Assembly (NCBI GenBank): GCA_023138975.1
Contig: JAGLON010000037.1
Span: forward strand, 1-38,597
Direction of reading: 5' to 3'
Length of the DNA stretch: 38,597 nucleotides
Source of the DNA: Candidatus Zixiibacteriota bacterium
Lineage (GTDB): Bacteria > Zixibacteria > MSB-5A5 > GN15 > JAAZOE01
A program made the translations under genes and the position numbers. Positions 24,893-34,225 of the stretch are shown piece by piece. Each line of letters begins with the position of its first letter. Position 1 is the stretch's first letter. Under the pieces are notes generated by a model that saw only the letters and a program-made list of their open reading frames with translations, had not been told where the DNA came from and did no database searches.

Positions 24893-26048
24893 ATTCAAGC
24901 ATTCTAAGATTCTGTTTTTATATACCGAAATAGGTCGAGGTCATCCCAGCTATCTTGATGGGATAGTAAAGGCGTTATCTAAATCAGGACAGACTGATTT
25001 TTCCGTTACCGACGTTTATGCGCTCTCATCAGGTATATCACTATGGACATGGAAACTAATTCGCTGGTTGTATCAATTTGGCTCACAGGGTGGTCTTATT
25101 ACCGCTCTATATAGCGGATTAAGGCAATTTTTAGGCTCAAACGATAGTACGGGCTTTCTTGTAAATCTCTTAGGGCGGGATATCAAGAAAAAATTGGTTG
25201 ATTTCCGCGGATATATTGTTGTTGCACATCCAATCCTTGCGGGAATGCTTGCACCCAGTCATGAAGTGATTTATCAGCATGGTGAATTTGCTGTTCCGAA
25301 TGAAGCTCTTGTTAAAGACTGTGTCAAAATATTAGTCCCGGGAAAAAACGCTTCCCAAAAATTCTTAAAGGCAAATACTGCAGCAGAAACGGTTATTATT
25401 ACCGGTCAATGCGTTGAAACCGAACTGCTCGCTAAGGCCGAGCAAGCCATGCGGGATAGAACCAAACGTTTAAAAAAGAAGAAAAATGTCACCGTTGGGT
25501 TATTTTCTTCCGGAGCATATCCCCGGGTGCATACCAATCAGCTTATAAAAATATCGGCAGCATTAGCGGAACAGGCGCACGAAGTATTTCTGTTTACCGG
25601 AGAATCTGAGGCGTTTTATCATTCCGCCAGACGCCATTTTAAGAAAACAGGACTATTATTTACTGAGAGCATTGAAGATAAGATAAAAGTGCATATTATT
25701 TGCTCAAAGAGCCGAGGTAAGCAGAATGAAGATGTCGCGGCGATTTTTGGCAAGCTTGACTTCTTTATCTCGCCTGCTCATGAAAGAATTCATTGGGCTA
25801 TGGGATTAGGATTGCCGCTATACATGCTATCGCCTCATATAGGCACCTTTGCGCCCCAAAATGCCCGTATTGCTGTACGTGCGGGAGTCGCTCATCTAAT
25901 CGATACCAGAAGCTCGACAGATGATTTTATGGCTACGATTAAATTGCATTTACAGAATGGAACTCTACTTGAAATGTCCGAAAACGGGTATCGGCCAAAA
26001 CGAACCCTGGGATTTGCCTGCTGTGCCGATGAAATAAATTACTTTTGA
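24876..26048 (+). CDS. GT-B-like glycosyltransferase (MGDG synthase/MurG-like)
   Basis: 390 residues from GTG 24876 with GGAG upstream, overlapping the MFS gene by 17 bases. The N-terminus ILFLYTEIGRGHPSYLDGI has the GxGH glycine loop used by GT28-type enzymes such as MurG and MGDG synthases. A second Rossmann-like half begins around residue 205 (NVTVGLFSSGAYPRVHTNQL), and the acceptor/donor region has HERIHWAMGLGLPLYMLSP, similar in layout to the sugar-nucleotide motif of the fold. I would call it a lipid or envelope glycosyltransferase; neither donor nor acceptor can be named. A weaker reading is an enzyme of another GT-B family. It ends in a TGA stop. Confidence 0.6.
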   Translation: MGKTAEFKHSKILFLYTEIGRGHPSYLDGIVKALSKSGQTDFSVTDVYALSSGISLWTWKLIRWLYQFGSQGGLITALYSGLRQFLGSNDSTGFLVNLLGRDIKKKLVDFRGYIVVAHPILAGMLAPSHEVIYQHGEFAVPNEALVKDCVKILVPGKNASQKFLKANTAAETVIITGQCVETELLAKAEQAMRDRTKRLKKKKNVTVGLFSSGAYPRVHTNQLIKISAALAEQAHEVFLFTGESEAFYHSARRHFKKTGLLFTESIEDKIKVHIICSKSRGKQNEDVAAIFGKLDFFISPAHERIHWAMGLGLPLYMLSPHIGTFAPQNARIAVRAGVAHLIDTRSSTDDFMATIKLHLQNGTLLEMSENGYRPKRTLGFACCADEINYF

Positions 26049-26162
26049 CAGAATCTTTAAATCAATTGTCATCCCGGGATATCTGAATTATATTGCATTT
26101 CTGATTACACATAACAAGTTGTAAATCGTCCTTTATAATAATTTGATTTATAGGGATAATCT

Positions 26163-28670
26163 ATGCGTTGGATAAGCACTGCAGTCGTTTTAATCCTTCT
26201 TATGGCCAGCACCTATTCTCAAGCAAGAGTCGTATACGAAAAAAATAATATACCGGCCAGGCAAATGTCTATGCGGCCGCTGGCTGATGCAGAGCCTCCT
26301 AATTGGCAATTTGAGCTGCATAAAATCAATAATCTCCATTTGGCAGTCACCAACGGAGGTACCTTCGGTTTAGGGTTTGCCAATTCTTATATTGATCCGG
26401 AAACCGGTGAGGGAGCTCCCTCTTGTGAATACCCGGCCGGATCGGATATAACATACTTGTATCGGGCGGCCATTTGGGCTGGCGCTGTTATTGGCCGGGA
26501 TACATTAGTTTCGGTTGGGGTGGATGATGAATATTCTATAAATGAGTTCTGGCCCGATACCGGTGAAGAGGGAGCCTTTATTCTTCGAAGTAATATGAAA
26601 ACATCACTTGACTATTCTGAAGATGGTGTCTCCGAGCAGGATTTCATTTGCACCTTCACCGATACTTTTACCGATATTGCCTTGACCGGCGAATCGTCAA
26701 TTGATAATCGCCCCCATATCCCGCTTGGTATTGAAATCAAGCAGCGGTCATATGCCTGGTCCTATGATTATGCTGAGGATTTTATTATTTTCGATTACAC
26801 GATAAAGAACATTAACATATATCCGATTCAGCAGCTTTACATTGGTATTTATGCCGATGCTGACTCTTATCATTTATCGCGGCAGGGAGGGGGTGAAGGA
26901 TATCAGGATGACATCTGCGGTTATTTGCATTCTGTCCCATCAACCGATCCGCCTGGATTTGAAGATACCGTCCAGATAGCCTGGAACACTGATAATGATG
27001 GTGACCCGGTTGAAGAAGCCGGATATGAATTTGATTTTCGCTCACCGACTTCATTGACCGGCACTTCGGTTCTTCGCTCTCCTATTGCTGATCTTCAATT
27101 CTCTTTTAATTGGTGGATAACTAATTCAAATCCTGCCCTTGACTGGGGACCGCGCAAAGCAGGAACTGAGGAAAGGCCGTTCAGGGATTTTGGAACCGGT
27201 CTCGGAACTCCACTGGGAGATAAAATTAGATACTATGTCATGTCAAGCCGTGAGTTTGACTACGATCAACTGGAAGCGGCTGTAAATCATTCGAGTGAGG
27301 GGTGGTTGAATCCTCCTCGAAACGCCGATAACTTTGCTGATGGGTTTGACAACAGGTATCTTTTTTCATTCGGACCTTTTGATCTGTTGCCGGGAGATAC
27401 TCTACCAATTACTCTGGCCTATTTGGCGGGTGAAAACTTTCATCAAAAAGGTACAAACTTTCGCGATTACTGGGACCCGTATGACCCCCAACGCTATATT
27501 AATAAACTCGATTTTTCTGACTTGGGTACCAATGCCCGATGGGCTAGTTGGATTTTTGATAATCCCGGTGTCGATACTGACGGGGATGGGGATTCCGGTT
27601 CGGTACGATGGGTGATTGATTCGCTGACAATGGACTCAACGCCTCATTTTTACACTGGTGATGGAGTACCTGATTTCCGTGGAGCAGCTCCGCCTCCATC
27701 TCCGGTTCTTGATGTTACCTCGAAGTTTGGTAAAATTATAATTCGTTGGAACGGTGAAATATCAGAAAACAATATAGATGTATTTTCGCGCCTCAAGGAC
27801 TTTGAGGGATATCGGGTTTATTATGGAGAAAATACACGACAATCTGATTATATTCAAGTAGCCTCTTATGATCGGGAAAATTATAATATCTTTACCTGGG
27901 ATGCCTTATTACTGCGCTGGAATCTATCTGAAACTCCGGTCGTCATGGATTCTCTGCGAACTCTGTTTGGCAGTAATTTTGAGCCGTTGCTGTATGATAA
28001 TTCTTCAAATGCTTTTGAAAGCGGGGGGGGCTATTACTACTTCAATAAACAGGATTGGAATGTCTCCGGTCTTTCTGATCGTCGATTTATTTATAAGATC
28101 TATCCCCATGCAAATCCTAACGACAAGAGCGATACAACCGAAAGCGGCGGCCAACGGTACTATGAATATGAGTATATTATTGACAACATAGAACCCTCTC
28201 GACCCTATTACGTGTCGGTTACTGCTTTTGATTTTGGCAGTAGGAAAATTGCTCTCTCTTCCCTTGAGTCAGCCAAAAACTTAAATGCCGTGCGGGTTTA
28301 TCCACTGCCTTCGACGGAAGTTGTTAAAGATGAGGGGTTGAGTGTTAAAGTATATCCTAATCCTTATCGAATAGATGGCGGTTATGCCAAAGCCGGATAT
28401 GAAAATCGTGATCGTACAAAATCCGCCGAACGTGCCCGAGCGGTCCATTTTTACAATCTGCCGGAAATCTGCAAAATAAGAATTTATACTGTCTCAGGTG
28501 ATCTGGTTAAAGAGATTGATCATTATTTTCCTGGTGGCGGTCCGATGGCGCAGCAGGAGGAATGGAATCTTATCTCGAGGAATACGCAGGCGGTTGTCAC
28601 TGGTATTTATTTATATCACGTATCTTCTGAGATGGGTGAGCAAATAGGTAAGCTGGTGATAATAAAGTAG
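26163..28670 (+). CDS. Large secreted protein with T9SS/FlgD-like C-terminal domain (paralogue 3)
   Basis: 835 residues on the plus strand, opposite to the other two copies. Signal peptide MRWISTAVVLILLMASTYSQA. It keeps the family blocks (HKINNLHLAVTNGGTFG, AIWAGAVIGRDTLVSVG, RSYAWSYDYAEDFIIFDY, FNWWITNSNPALDWGPRKAG, LFSFGPFDLLPGDTLP, ARWASWIFDNPG, DTDGDGDSG, PDFRGAAPPPSP) and the same C-terminal domain ending in GEQIGKLVIIK, but is more diverged and about 20 residues shorter than copies 1 and 2. It has NGG where they have NYG near the N-terminus. Its separation from the tandem pair by an MFS and a glycosyltransferase gene suggests an older duplication with inversion. Function unknown; surface exposure inferred. 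Confidence 0.8.
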   Translation: MRWISTAVVLILLMASTYSQARVVYEKNNIPARQMSMRPLADAEPPNWQFELHKINNLHLAVTNGGTFGLGFANSYIDPETGEGAPSCEYPAGSDITYLYRAAIWAGAVIGRDTLVSVGVDDEYSINEFWPDTGEEGAFILRSNMKTSLDYSEDGVSEQDFICTFTDTFTDIALTGESSIDNRPHIPLGIEIKQRSYAWSYDYAEDFIIFDYTIKNINIYPIQQLYIGIYADADSYHLSRQGGGEGYQDDICGYLHSVPSTDPPGFEDTVQIAWNTDNDGDPVEEAGYEFDFRSPTSLTGTSVLRSPIADLQFSFNWWITNSNPALDWGPRKAGTEERPFRDFGTGLGTPLGDKIRYYVMSSREFDYDQLEAAVNHSSEGWLNPPRNADNFADGFDNRYLFSFGPFDLLPGDTLPITLAYLAGENFHQKGTNFRDYWDPYDPQRYINKLDFSDLGTNARWASWIFDNPGVDTDGDGDSGSVRWVIDSLTMDSTPHFYTGDGVPDFRGAAPPPSPVLDVTSKFGKIIIRWNGEISENNIDVFSRLKDFEGYRVYYGENTRQSDYIQVASYDRENYNIFTWDALLLRWNLSETPVVMDSLRTLFGSNFEPLLYDNSSNAFESGGGYYYFNKQDWNVSGLSDRRFIYKIYPHANPNDKSDTTESGGQRYYEYEYIIDNIEPSRPYYVSVTAFDFGSRKIALSSLESAKNLNAVRVYPLPSTEVVKDEGLSVKVYPNPYRIDGGYAKAGYENRDRTKSAERARAVHFYNLPEICKIRIYTVSGDLVKEIDHYFPGGGPMAQQEEWNLISRNTQAVVTGIYLYHVSSEMGEQIGKLVIIK

Positions 28671-28741
28671 AAAGACGATGTCTCTAAACTGAAAATGCTC
28701 GATATGTCCGGGAGTTATTTTTATACCAAAATGACAGGTTC

Positions 28742-28771
28742 TTGAACTAATTACAAAATTATTCGTATCTA
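28742..28771 (+). promoter_or_regulatory. Putative promoter of the secreted C1B peptidase
   Basis: TTGAAC (28742-28747), 18-base spacer, TATCTA (28766-28771). GAAGGAGAG and ATG 28816 follow at a normal distance. Confidence 0.35.
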
Positions 28772-28815
28772 CTTATTATATTGAGAAGTTCGTCGCATAA
28801 ACAGAAGGAGAGTTC

Positions 28816-30228
28816 ATGAGTTTCCAGCGTGTTTGCTTTGCCTTAATAGTGTCATTACTGATTGCCTTTGGCTCTGTGGTCTTTGCCGGTGATAACGGCG
28901 GCATCCCGGAGAAACTTGTTAAAAAGTTGAACCAAACAGACTATTCAAATCCGGAAAAAGCGATGATGAATATCGTTGCTAATAAAAGCATTAAAGATAT
29001 TGCTCTTAATAGAGAGACATTCATAGAGCACAATAAATACATGGGCTTCAAGATTAAAACAGGCAGCATTACAAATCAAAAGAGTTCCGGGCGGTGCTGG
29101 ATGTTTTCCGGATTGAATGTCGTGCGGCCGCAAATGATGAAAAACCTCGAAGTCGATGAATTAGAATTGTCCCAGAATTATCTCATGTTTTGGGATAAGA
29201 TGGAAAAATTCAATAGGTTTTTACAGTACATGATTGATTTTGCAGATAGAGGTCTTGATGACCGGGAATTACAGCTTGTTATTGACGGACCCGGGGGTGA
29301 TGGCGGGTGGTGGTCCTATTTTACCGGTCTAATAAAAAAATACGGGCTTGTCCCCAAAGAAATTATGCCGGAGACCTACAACAGTTCTTCCTCCGGTTAC
29401 ATGAACTCTTTTCTGCGATTGACGGCCAAAGAAATGGCTGCCAAACTTCGCCAAGGATATAAAGATGGCGTTTCCAAAAAAGAGTTGGAAACAACTAAAC
29501 AGGAAATGATGACTGAGATATACCGCATTTTAGTTTATAATCTTGGACAGCCTCCGACAGAATTTGAATGGCGCCATAAAACATCCGATACTACCGTAGA
29601 GGGAACAATTACTGAGAAGTTTACTCCAAAAGAGTTTGCGGAAAAGGCTATCAGTGATAATCTTGACGACTACATCGCTCTGTTTAATTATCCCGGCAAA
29701 GACTTTAATAAAAATTACAGTCTTGAAATGAGCCGGAATATGTATGATGAACCGAATTTTACTATCGTGAATGTTCCGATTGATACTATGATAATATATG
29801 CGCAAAAATCAATTCTGGATTCAACCCCGGTTTGGTTCGCCTGTGACGTAGGGAAAGAGACCTACAATAAAGACGGCATAATGGCTCTTGATATTTATGA
29901 TTACGAATCGATCCTTGGTACTGAGTTCAATATGACAAAAAAGGATATGATTCAATTATGGATGATTTCTCCAACTCATGCAATGGCCTTTATGGGTATT
30001 GATACCGCCGATGGAAAGCCTCGAAAATGGTTGGTTGAAAACAGTTGGGGTGGAGATAAAGGAGCCGATGGTTATTGGTATATGTATGATGATTGGTTCC
30101 GCCGGTATATGTTCGGAGTTATAATTCACAAACGCTATCTTTCAAAAGAGCTTGTGAAAATCGCAGAGTCCAAGCCGACCATACTTCCTCCGTGGGATCC
30201 GATGTATGCTCTTACAAAATTACAGTAA
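28816..30228 (+). CDS. Secreted papain-fold aminopeptidase of the bleomycin hydrolase family (C1B)
   Basis: 470 residues with an AAGGAG site. A signal peptide is evident (MSFQRVCFALIVSLLIAFGS, cleavage near VFA|GD). Catalytic residues of C1B are placed: Cys94 in NQKSSGRCWMFSG, His388 in SPTHAMAFMG, Asn409 in VENSWGGDKG, plus the Gln of the oxyanion hole at NQKSS. Size and layout match bleomycin hydrolase/PepC, which hydrolyse N-terminal residues from peptides as a hexameric cytosolic cage. Export across the inner membrane is the unusual point; similar signal-bearing members occur in Bacteroidetes. It is preceded by its own promoter and followed by a terminator, so it is monocistronic. Confidence 0.9.
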   Translation: MSFQRVCFALIVSLLIAFGSVVFAGDNGGIPEKLVKKLNQTDYSNPEKAMMNIVANKSIKDIALNRETFIEHNKYMGFKIKTGSITNQKSSGRCWMFSGLNVVRPQMMKNLEVDELELSQNYLMFWDKMEKFNRFLQYMIDFADRGLDDRELQLVIDGPGGDGGWWSYFTGLIKKYGLVPKEIMPETYNSSSSGYMNSFLRLTAKEMAAKLRQGYKDGVSKKELETTKQEMMTEIYRILVYNLGQPPTEFEWRHKTSDTTVEGTITEKFTPKEFAEKAISDNLDDYIALFNYPGKDFNKNYSLEMSRNMYDEPNFTIVNVPIDTMIIYAQKSILDSTPVWFACDVGKETYNKDGIMALDIYDYESILGTEFNMTKKDMIQLWMISPTHAMAFMGIDTADGKPRKWLVENSWGGDKGADGYWYMYDDWFRRYMFGVIIHKRYLSKELVKIAESKPTILPPWDPMYALTKLQ

Positions 30229-30253
30229 CTTGTTACTATTCAGATGATTAAAC

Positions 30254-30290
30254 AAAAGACCGGTCACTCTTAATTACACCGGTCTTTTTT
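30254..30290 (+). terminator. Intrinsic terminator after the C1B peptidase
   Basis: AAAAGACCGGT (30254-30264) pairs with ACCGGTCTTTT (30278-30288) around a 13-base loop, followed by a T tract. The 11-bp stem is perfect and A-rich at its base, so it may act in both directions. Confidence 0.87.
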
Positions 30291-30370
30291 AATCTATTGA
30301 ACTACCGTAAGTTAAGAAATATCGGGGATAAGTTTATTTTCTAGATAGTTGACTTTTATACATAATTGTA

Positions 30371-30399
30371 TTGACATAAATAGGGGCAATATTTTAGTT
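30371..30399 (+). promoter_or_regulatory. Putative promoter of the trkA-trkH operon
   Basis: Perfect TTGACA (30371-30376), 17-base spacer, TTTAGT (30394-30399). The leader to GTG 30482 is about 75 bases; I see no riboswitch-like structure in it. Confidence 0.45.
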
Positions 30400-30481
30400 T
30401 CAGAGTGACGATATGAATAGTAGTGATTTTGACTGGCCCTTGCGGCCTATATTTTTTTAGAATTCGAAGCGGAGTTACAGC

Positions 30482-31840
30482 GTGAAGATAGTAATCGTAG
30501 GCGGAGGCGTGGTTGGATACAGTCTGGCCGAGCAGCTTCTACACGAAAAGCACTCGATTTCAATGATTGAGCAAGATCCGGCAATCGCTGAAAAAATCGC
30601 TGAGAAGCTAGACCTGCAGGTATTGCCTTCATCAGGATCGTCGCCTCGGGGGCTGGAAGATGCCGGCATTGAGGATGCCGATATGGTTATTGCTGTTACT
30701 CCGGTAGATGAAATCAATATTGTTGTCTGCAGTATAGCCAAACAATATAGTGTGCCTCAGCGGATTGCCCGCTTACGGAACCAGGAATTTTTGTCTCCTG
30801 ATAGAAGTGTGAGCCTGATTGAACTTGGTGTTACCGATTTTATTTTTCCCGAAAAAGTCGTTGTTGATTCAATTTTACAATATATAGAAACTCCCGGAGC
30901 GGTTAATGCCGTCAACTTTGAGGACGGCAGTATTCTACTTCGAGGATATGATATGAAGCCTGGGATGCCGATGATTGGCAAGACTCTAATTGAGTTGAGG
31001 CAAATGCTGGAACCGGCTATTTTTCTAATTGCGGCGGTGATTCGTAACAAAAAGGGAATTATTCCGCCCGGTGATTTTGTCATTGAGGAAGGCGACCGTG
31101 TCTTTTCATTATTCCCTCGTGACGTGACTCCTCATTTTATGAATCTAATCTATGACTCCAATAGCGCGGTGAAGAGAGTCGTCTTGACCGGTAATAATTT
31201 ATCCACCTATGAATTGGCCTCAGCTATTCAGGAATTGGTTCCCTCGGTTATCTTAGCCGATCCCGACCGCCAGCATGCCGAGGATATGGCTGCCAAGTTA
31301 AGCAAAACCGATGTTATTCTGGGCGACTGTACCGAAGTCGATACTCTGAAAGAGGTTGATATACGGAAGTCAGATTTCTTCATCGCTTCGTCAAGTGAGC
31401 CGGATTATAATATGCTGGCCGCTCTTCTGGCTAAATCTGAGGGAGCCCGTGAAGTCATTGCGGTCTCTATGGATGATCGCCAGGATAGATTGTTTCACTC
31501 CATCGGCATTGATCACGTGATAAACCCGCGTCTGACAGCCGCCCATGAGATCATGCAATTAATCAGCCGGGGATATTTTGGATCAGTTACGCGACTGGGT
31601 GATACTGAAATTGAAGCCTTACGGCTGACGGTTTCGGCCAACGCTAAAATAGCCGGTATGCCATTGAAACAAGCCTGGAAGAAAATCCGTCAAGGCGCAA
31701 TTATCGGTATGATTATTCGCGGCGAAAAAATGTTTCTTCCGGATGGAGAAACGGTTATAGAGGCGGGCGATCATATTATCTCAATCGCATATACAAGATC
31801 ACTTCCCAATATTAAAAAACTCTTTAAAGAACAGGGTTAA
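30482..31840 (+). CDS. trkA: TrkA, NAD-binding regulatory subunit of the Trk K+ uptake system
   Basis: 452 residues from GTG with GGAG upstream. It has the duplicated RCK layout of TrkA: RCK-N 1 (MKIVIVGGGVVGYSLAEQL, 1-19), RCK-C 1 near 135-225, RCK-N 2 from about 231 (KRVVLTGNNLSTYELA), and RCK-C 2 near 370-450 with IPLGD-like loops. The first Rossmann glycine motif is intact (GGGVVG). The second is degenerate (TGNNLS), as seen in several TrkA proteins, so nucleotide probably binds mainly in the first half. The protein is a cytosolic ring that gates TrkH in response to NAD(H)/ATP. The trkH gene follows 11 bases downstream. Confidence 0.92.
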   Translation: MKIVIVGGGVVGYSLAEQLLHEKHSISMIEQDPAIAEKIAEKLDLQVLPSSGSSPRGLEDAGIEDADMVIAVTPVDEINIVVCSIAKQYSVPQRIARLRNQEFLSPDRSVSLIELGVTDFIFPEKVVVDSILQYIETPGAVNAVNFEDGSILLRGYDMKPGMPMIGKTLIELRQMLEPAIFLIAAVIRNKKGIIPPGDFVIEEGDRVFSLFPRDVTPHFMNLIYDSNSAVKRVVLTGNNLSTYELASAIQELVPSVILADPDRQHAEDMAAKLSKTDVILGDCTEVDTLKEVDIRKSDFFIASSSEPDYNMLAALLAKSEGAREVIAVSMDDRQDRLFHSIGIDHVINPRLTAAHEIMQLISRGYFGSVTRLGDTEIEALRLTVSANAKIAGMPLKQAWKKIRQGAIIGMIIRGEKMFLPDGETVIEAGDHIISIAYTRSLPNIKKLFKEQG

Positions 31841-31851
31841 ATCTTTTTGTC

Positions 31852-33450
31852 ATGAATGGCAAAGCAGTCGCATATGCTATCGGCAAACTCATGCAGCTCA
31901 CCGGGATTATTCTTTGTATTCCGCTGGGTATCGCGGTTTATAACCTGGAAGCGATAAGTTTTGCATCACTGTTAGATAATGTCGAAGCAATAGGGTTCTC
32001 ACTGGCAATTATTGCCAGTATTGTTGGCGGAACGATTATCTCACTTTTTTACAGAGCCGATAGAAACGAGCAGGGAATTCGCGAAGGCTATGCCATCGTT
32101 TCCCTGGGCTGGATAATACTTGCCTTTTTCGGGTCGATTCCGTTTACATTTTACTTTATTGCCCATTCAGACGGAACTGGCTTTCTAAATCTCCTGACGT
32201 GCTTTACAGACGGCTATTTTGAGATTATGTCCGGCTTTACAACGACCGGCTCGACAATTTTGACCGACATTGAAGCGATTCCTGATTCCCTGTTATTCTG
32301 GAGAAGCCTGACCCATTGGTTGGGTGGTATGGGAATTATAACGCTGGCGCTGGCGATATTTCCGGCTATGGGTGTTTCTGGTTATCAGATGTTCCGGGGG
32401 GAAATTCCCGGACCAACCGCAGATAGATTGCGTCCCAGGTTGGCTCAGACCGCCGCGATATTATGGGGTGTCTATGCGCTTCTGTCCGGTGTTGAGACAT
32501 TGTTACTCTGGTTGGGTGGGATGCCTTTGTTCGACAGCTTGTGCCACACTTTTGGAACGATGGCAACAGGTGGATTCTCCACCCAAAATTCATCGATTGC
32601 GGCCTATAATTCAGCCTACTTTGAATGGGTGATTATTATTTTCATGTACTTAGCCGGAGTCAACTTCCTGCTGCATTTCAATGTCCTTCGCGGGAAATGG
32701 CGTCAGGCGATTATCAATCGAGAGTTTATCTTTTATACCGGGATTATCATTTGCGTTACGTTATTTCTTTCGGGTGTTTTATATGGTGGAACAGTCAAGT
32801 CTCCAGAAGATGCCTATTCTCATTACCGCCACGATAAACCGACCTCATTAGAGTTTGACAACTATGTTGTGAATGAGAGTCAGAAGTTTGATAATCTTCA
32901 TGACTGTGTCCGCACGACGATGTTTCAGGTTGTGGCCATAACAACAACTACCGGATACGGCACGGCCGATTTTGATATCTGGCCCGATATAGGACGCTTT
33001 GTTTTACTTCTGTTAATGTTCTTCGGCGGTTGCGCCGGCTCTACCGGCGGAGGAATGAAGCAGGTGAGGATTCTGATCTTAATAAAAAACGGTTGGAGAG
33101 AACTGCGTAAACTCACTCGTCCGAATCTAATTGCTCCTTTGAGAATGGGGCCGGTAGCTGTTGAGGAGGATAAAATCGCGAATATAACGGCGTTTTTTAT
33201 TCTGTTCATGCTTTTATTCGCGGTTGCATCACTCATAATGACCCTTTTCGTGCCGGACTTGTTGACTGCAGTCTCTGCCACTATTGCTTGTATCAACAAC
33301 ATTGGTCCGGGATTAAACGGTGTTGGATCAATTGAAAACTACTCCTGGATTCCCATCCCTGGGAAATGGGTGCTGATTGCCTGTATGTTGCTCGGCCGAT
33401 TGGAAATTTTCACGGTCCTGATCGTTTTTCGTCCGTCTTTCTGGAAATAA
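31852..33450 (+). CDS. trkH: TrkH, K+ channel subunit of the Trk system
   Basis: 532 residues with about ten to twelve membrane segments in the four-fold pseudo-repeat of the SKT family. The four selectivity-filter loops can be read: SGFTTTGSTIL, FGTMATGGFSTQNSS, ITTTTGYGTADF, and CINNIGPGLNGVG, each providing the Gly of the filter. A GGCAGSTGGGMKQVR loop after the third repeat is the gating-loop/cytosolic elbow typical for TrkH. The C-terminus ends with the family's usual LEIFTVLIVFRPSFWK. It transports K+ inward across the inner membrane with TrkA bound. No Shine-Dalgarno precedes ATG 31852; translational coupling to trkA is likely. Confidence 0.93.
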   Translation: MNGKAVAYAIGKLMQLTGIILCIPLGIAVYNLEAISFASLLDNVEAIGFSLAIIASIVGGTIISLFYRADRNEQGIREGYAIVSLGWIILAFFGSIPFTFYFIAHSDGTGFLNLLTCFTDGYFEIMSGFTTTGSTILTDIEAIPDSLLFWRSLTHWLGGMGIITLALAIFPAMGVSGYQMFRGEIPGPTADRLRPRLAQTAAILWGVYALLSGVETLLLWLGGMPLFDSLCHTFGTMATGGFSTQNSSIAAYNSAYFEWVIIIFMYLAGVNFLLHFNVLRGKWRQAIINREFIFYTGIIICVTLFLSGVLYGGTVKSPEDAYSHYRHDKPTSLEFDNYVVNESQKFDNLHDCVRTTMFQVVAITTTTGYGTADFDIWPDIGRFVLLLLMFFGGCAGSTGGGMKQVRILILIKNGWRELRKLTRPNLIAPLRMGPVAVEEDKIANITAFFILFMLLFAVASLIMTLFVPDLLTAVSATIACINNIGPGLNGVGSIENYSWIPIPGKWVLIACMLLGRLEIFTVLIVFRPSFWK

Positions 33451-33475
33451 TCAGATATCATCTCAATAATAAGTC

Positions 33476-33504
33476 TTACAATTTTCAGAATGATATTATA
33501 TATT
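33476..33504 (+). promoter_or_regulatory. Putative promoter of the ferritin-like gene
   Basis: TTACAA (33476-33481), 17-base spacer, TATATT (33499-33504). AAGGAG ends 7 bases before ATG 33550. Confidence 0.45.
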
Positions 33505-33549
33505 GTCCGAAATGTCGAATAGGAAAATTACTATTTTAAGGAGTTTACA

Positions 33550-34044
33550 ATGGACGAATTGACTCTGCGCAAAGCAATTGAACTGGCAGTTGTCACCGAG
33601 CAACTTGGCGTCGAATATTATACTCGCATGGAGCGGAAATTTTCAGATGATTCTCAACTCAAGGAAATCTTCGGCCGTTTGGTAAAAGACGAAAAGTCGC
33701 ATGAAGCACAATTCAAGAAAATTCTCGAAAAAACAGAAGAAGACGATAAATTGCAGGCGCAGTACGAAAAATATCAGTTCCTGCGTGCTACGGCTATTTC
33801 GACTCATCTGCGCAAAGAAGATTTTACCGAAAAGGCGGAGAAAATTGATTCGGCCGCCGATGCGCTTGGCCATGCCTTGGCTTTTGAAAAATCGACACTG
33901 CAATATTACCAGGCAATGAAGGACATCTTGGGCGAAAGTTCTCAGCTACAGGAAATTATCGATGCCGAAAAACAGCACGTGGTGGCCTTGTTTAAGGTTA
34001 TCATCTCCGATGCCAAATTCCAGGGCACCGGTTATAAATGGTAA
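33550..34044 (+). CDS. Rubrerythrin-like ferritin-fold di-iron protein
   Basis: 164 residues with a strong AAGGAG site. A four-helix bundle with two di-iron half sites is visible: Glu17 with EQLGVEYY, EKSHE (Glu48, His51), then FEKSTLQYY (Glu113) and EKQH (Glu140, His143). Each ExxH appears in the right helix pair, as in rubrerythrin. There is no C-terminal rubredoxin domain and no Cys at all, so electrons must come from a separate donor. The likely role is peroxide reduction or iron handling in the cytosol. It stands alone between its own promoter and a terminator. A membrane-associated ferritin-like function is a less likely alternative. Confidence 0.86.
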   Translation: MDELTLRKAIELAVVTEQLGVEYYTRMERKFSDDSQLKEIFGRLVKDEKSHEAQFKKILEKTEEDDKLQAQYEKYQFLRATAISTHLRKEDFTEKAEKIDSAADALGHALAFEKSTLQYYQAMKDILGESSQLQEIIDAEKQHVVALFKVIISDAKFQGTGYKW

Positions 34045-34063
34045 GTGAAATTTTCATATGAGA

Positions 34064-34094
34064 AAAAAAGGCGGCCATGTGGCTGCCTTTTTTT
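34064..34094 (+). terminator. Intrinsic terminator after the ferritin-like gene
   Basis: AAAAAAAGGCGGCC, ATGT loop, GGCTGCCTTTTTTT; one G-U pair in an otherwise perfect stem, with a long T tract. Confidence 0.88.
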
Positions 34095-34225
34095 GTGGCT
34101 CCAATTGTATTTATCGTGTAACATACTATATGGTACAATCGTATTATGTAAATAACTCAATAGCCCAGTGGGCCAACGTGTGAAGAAAAAAATTTTCAAA
34201 AATAGATGTAAGAGAAGGGAAAAGT

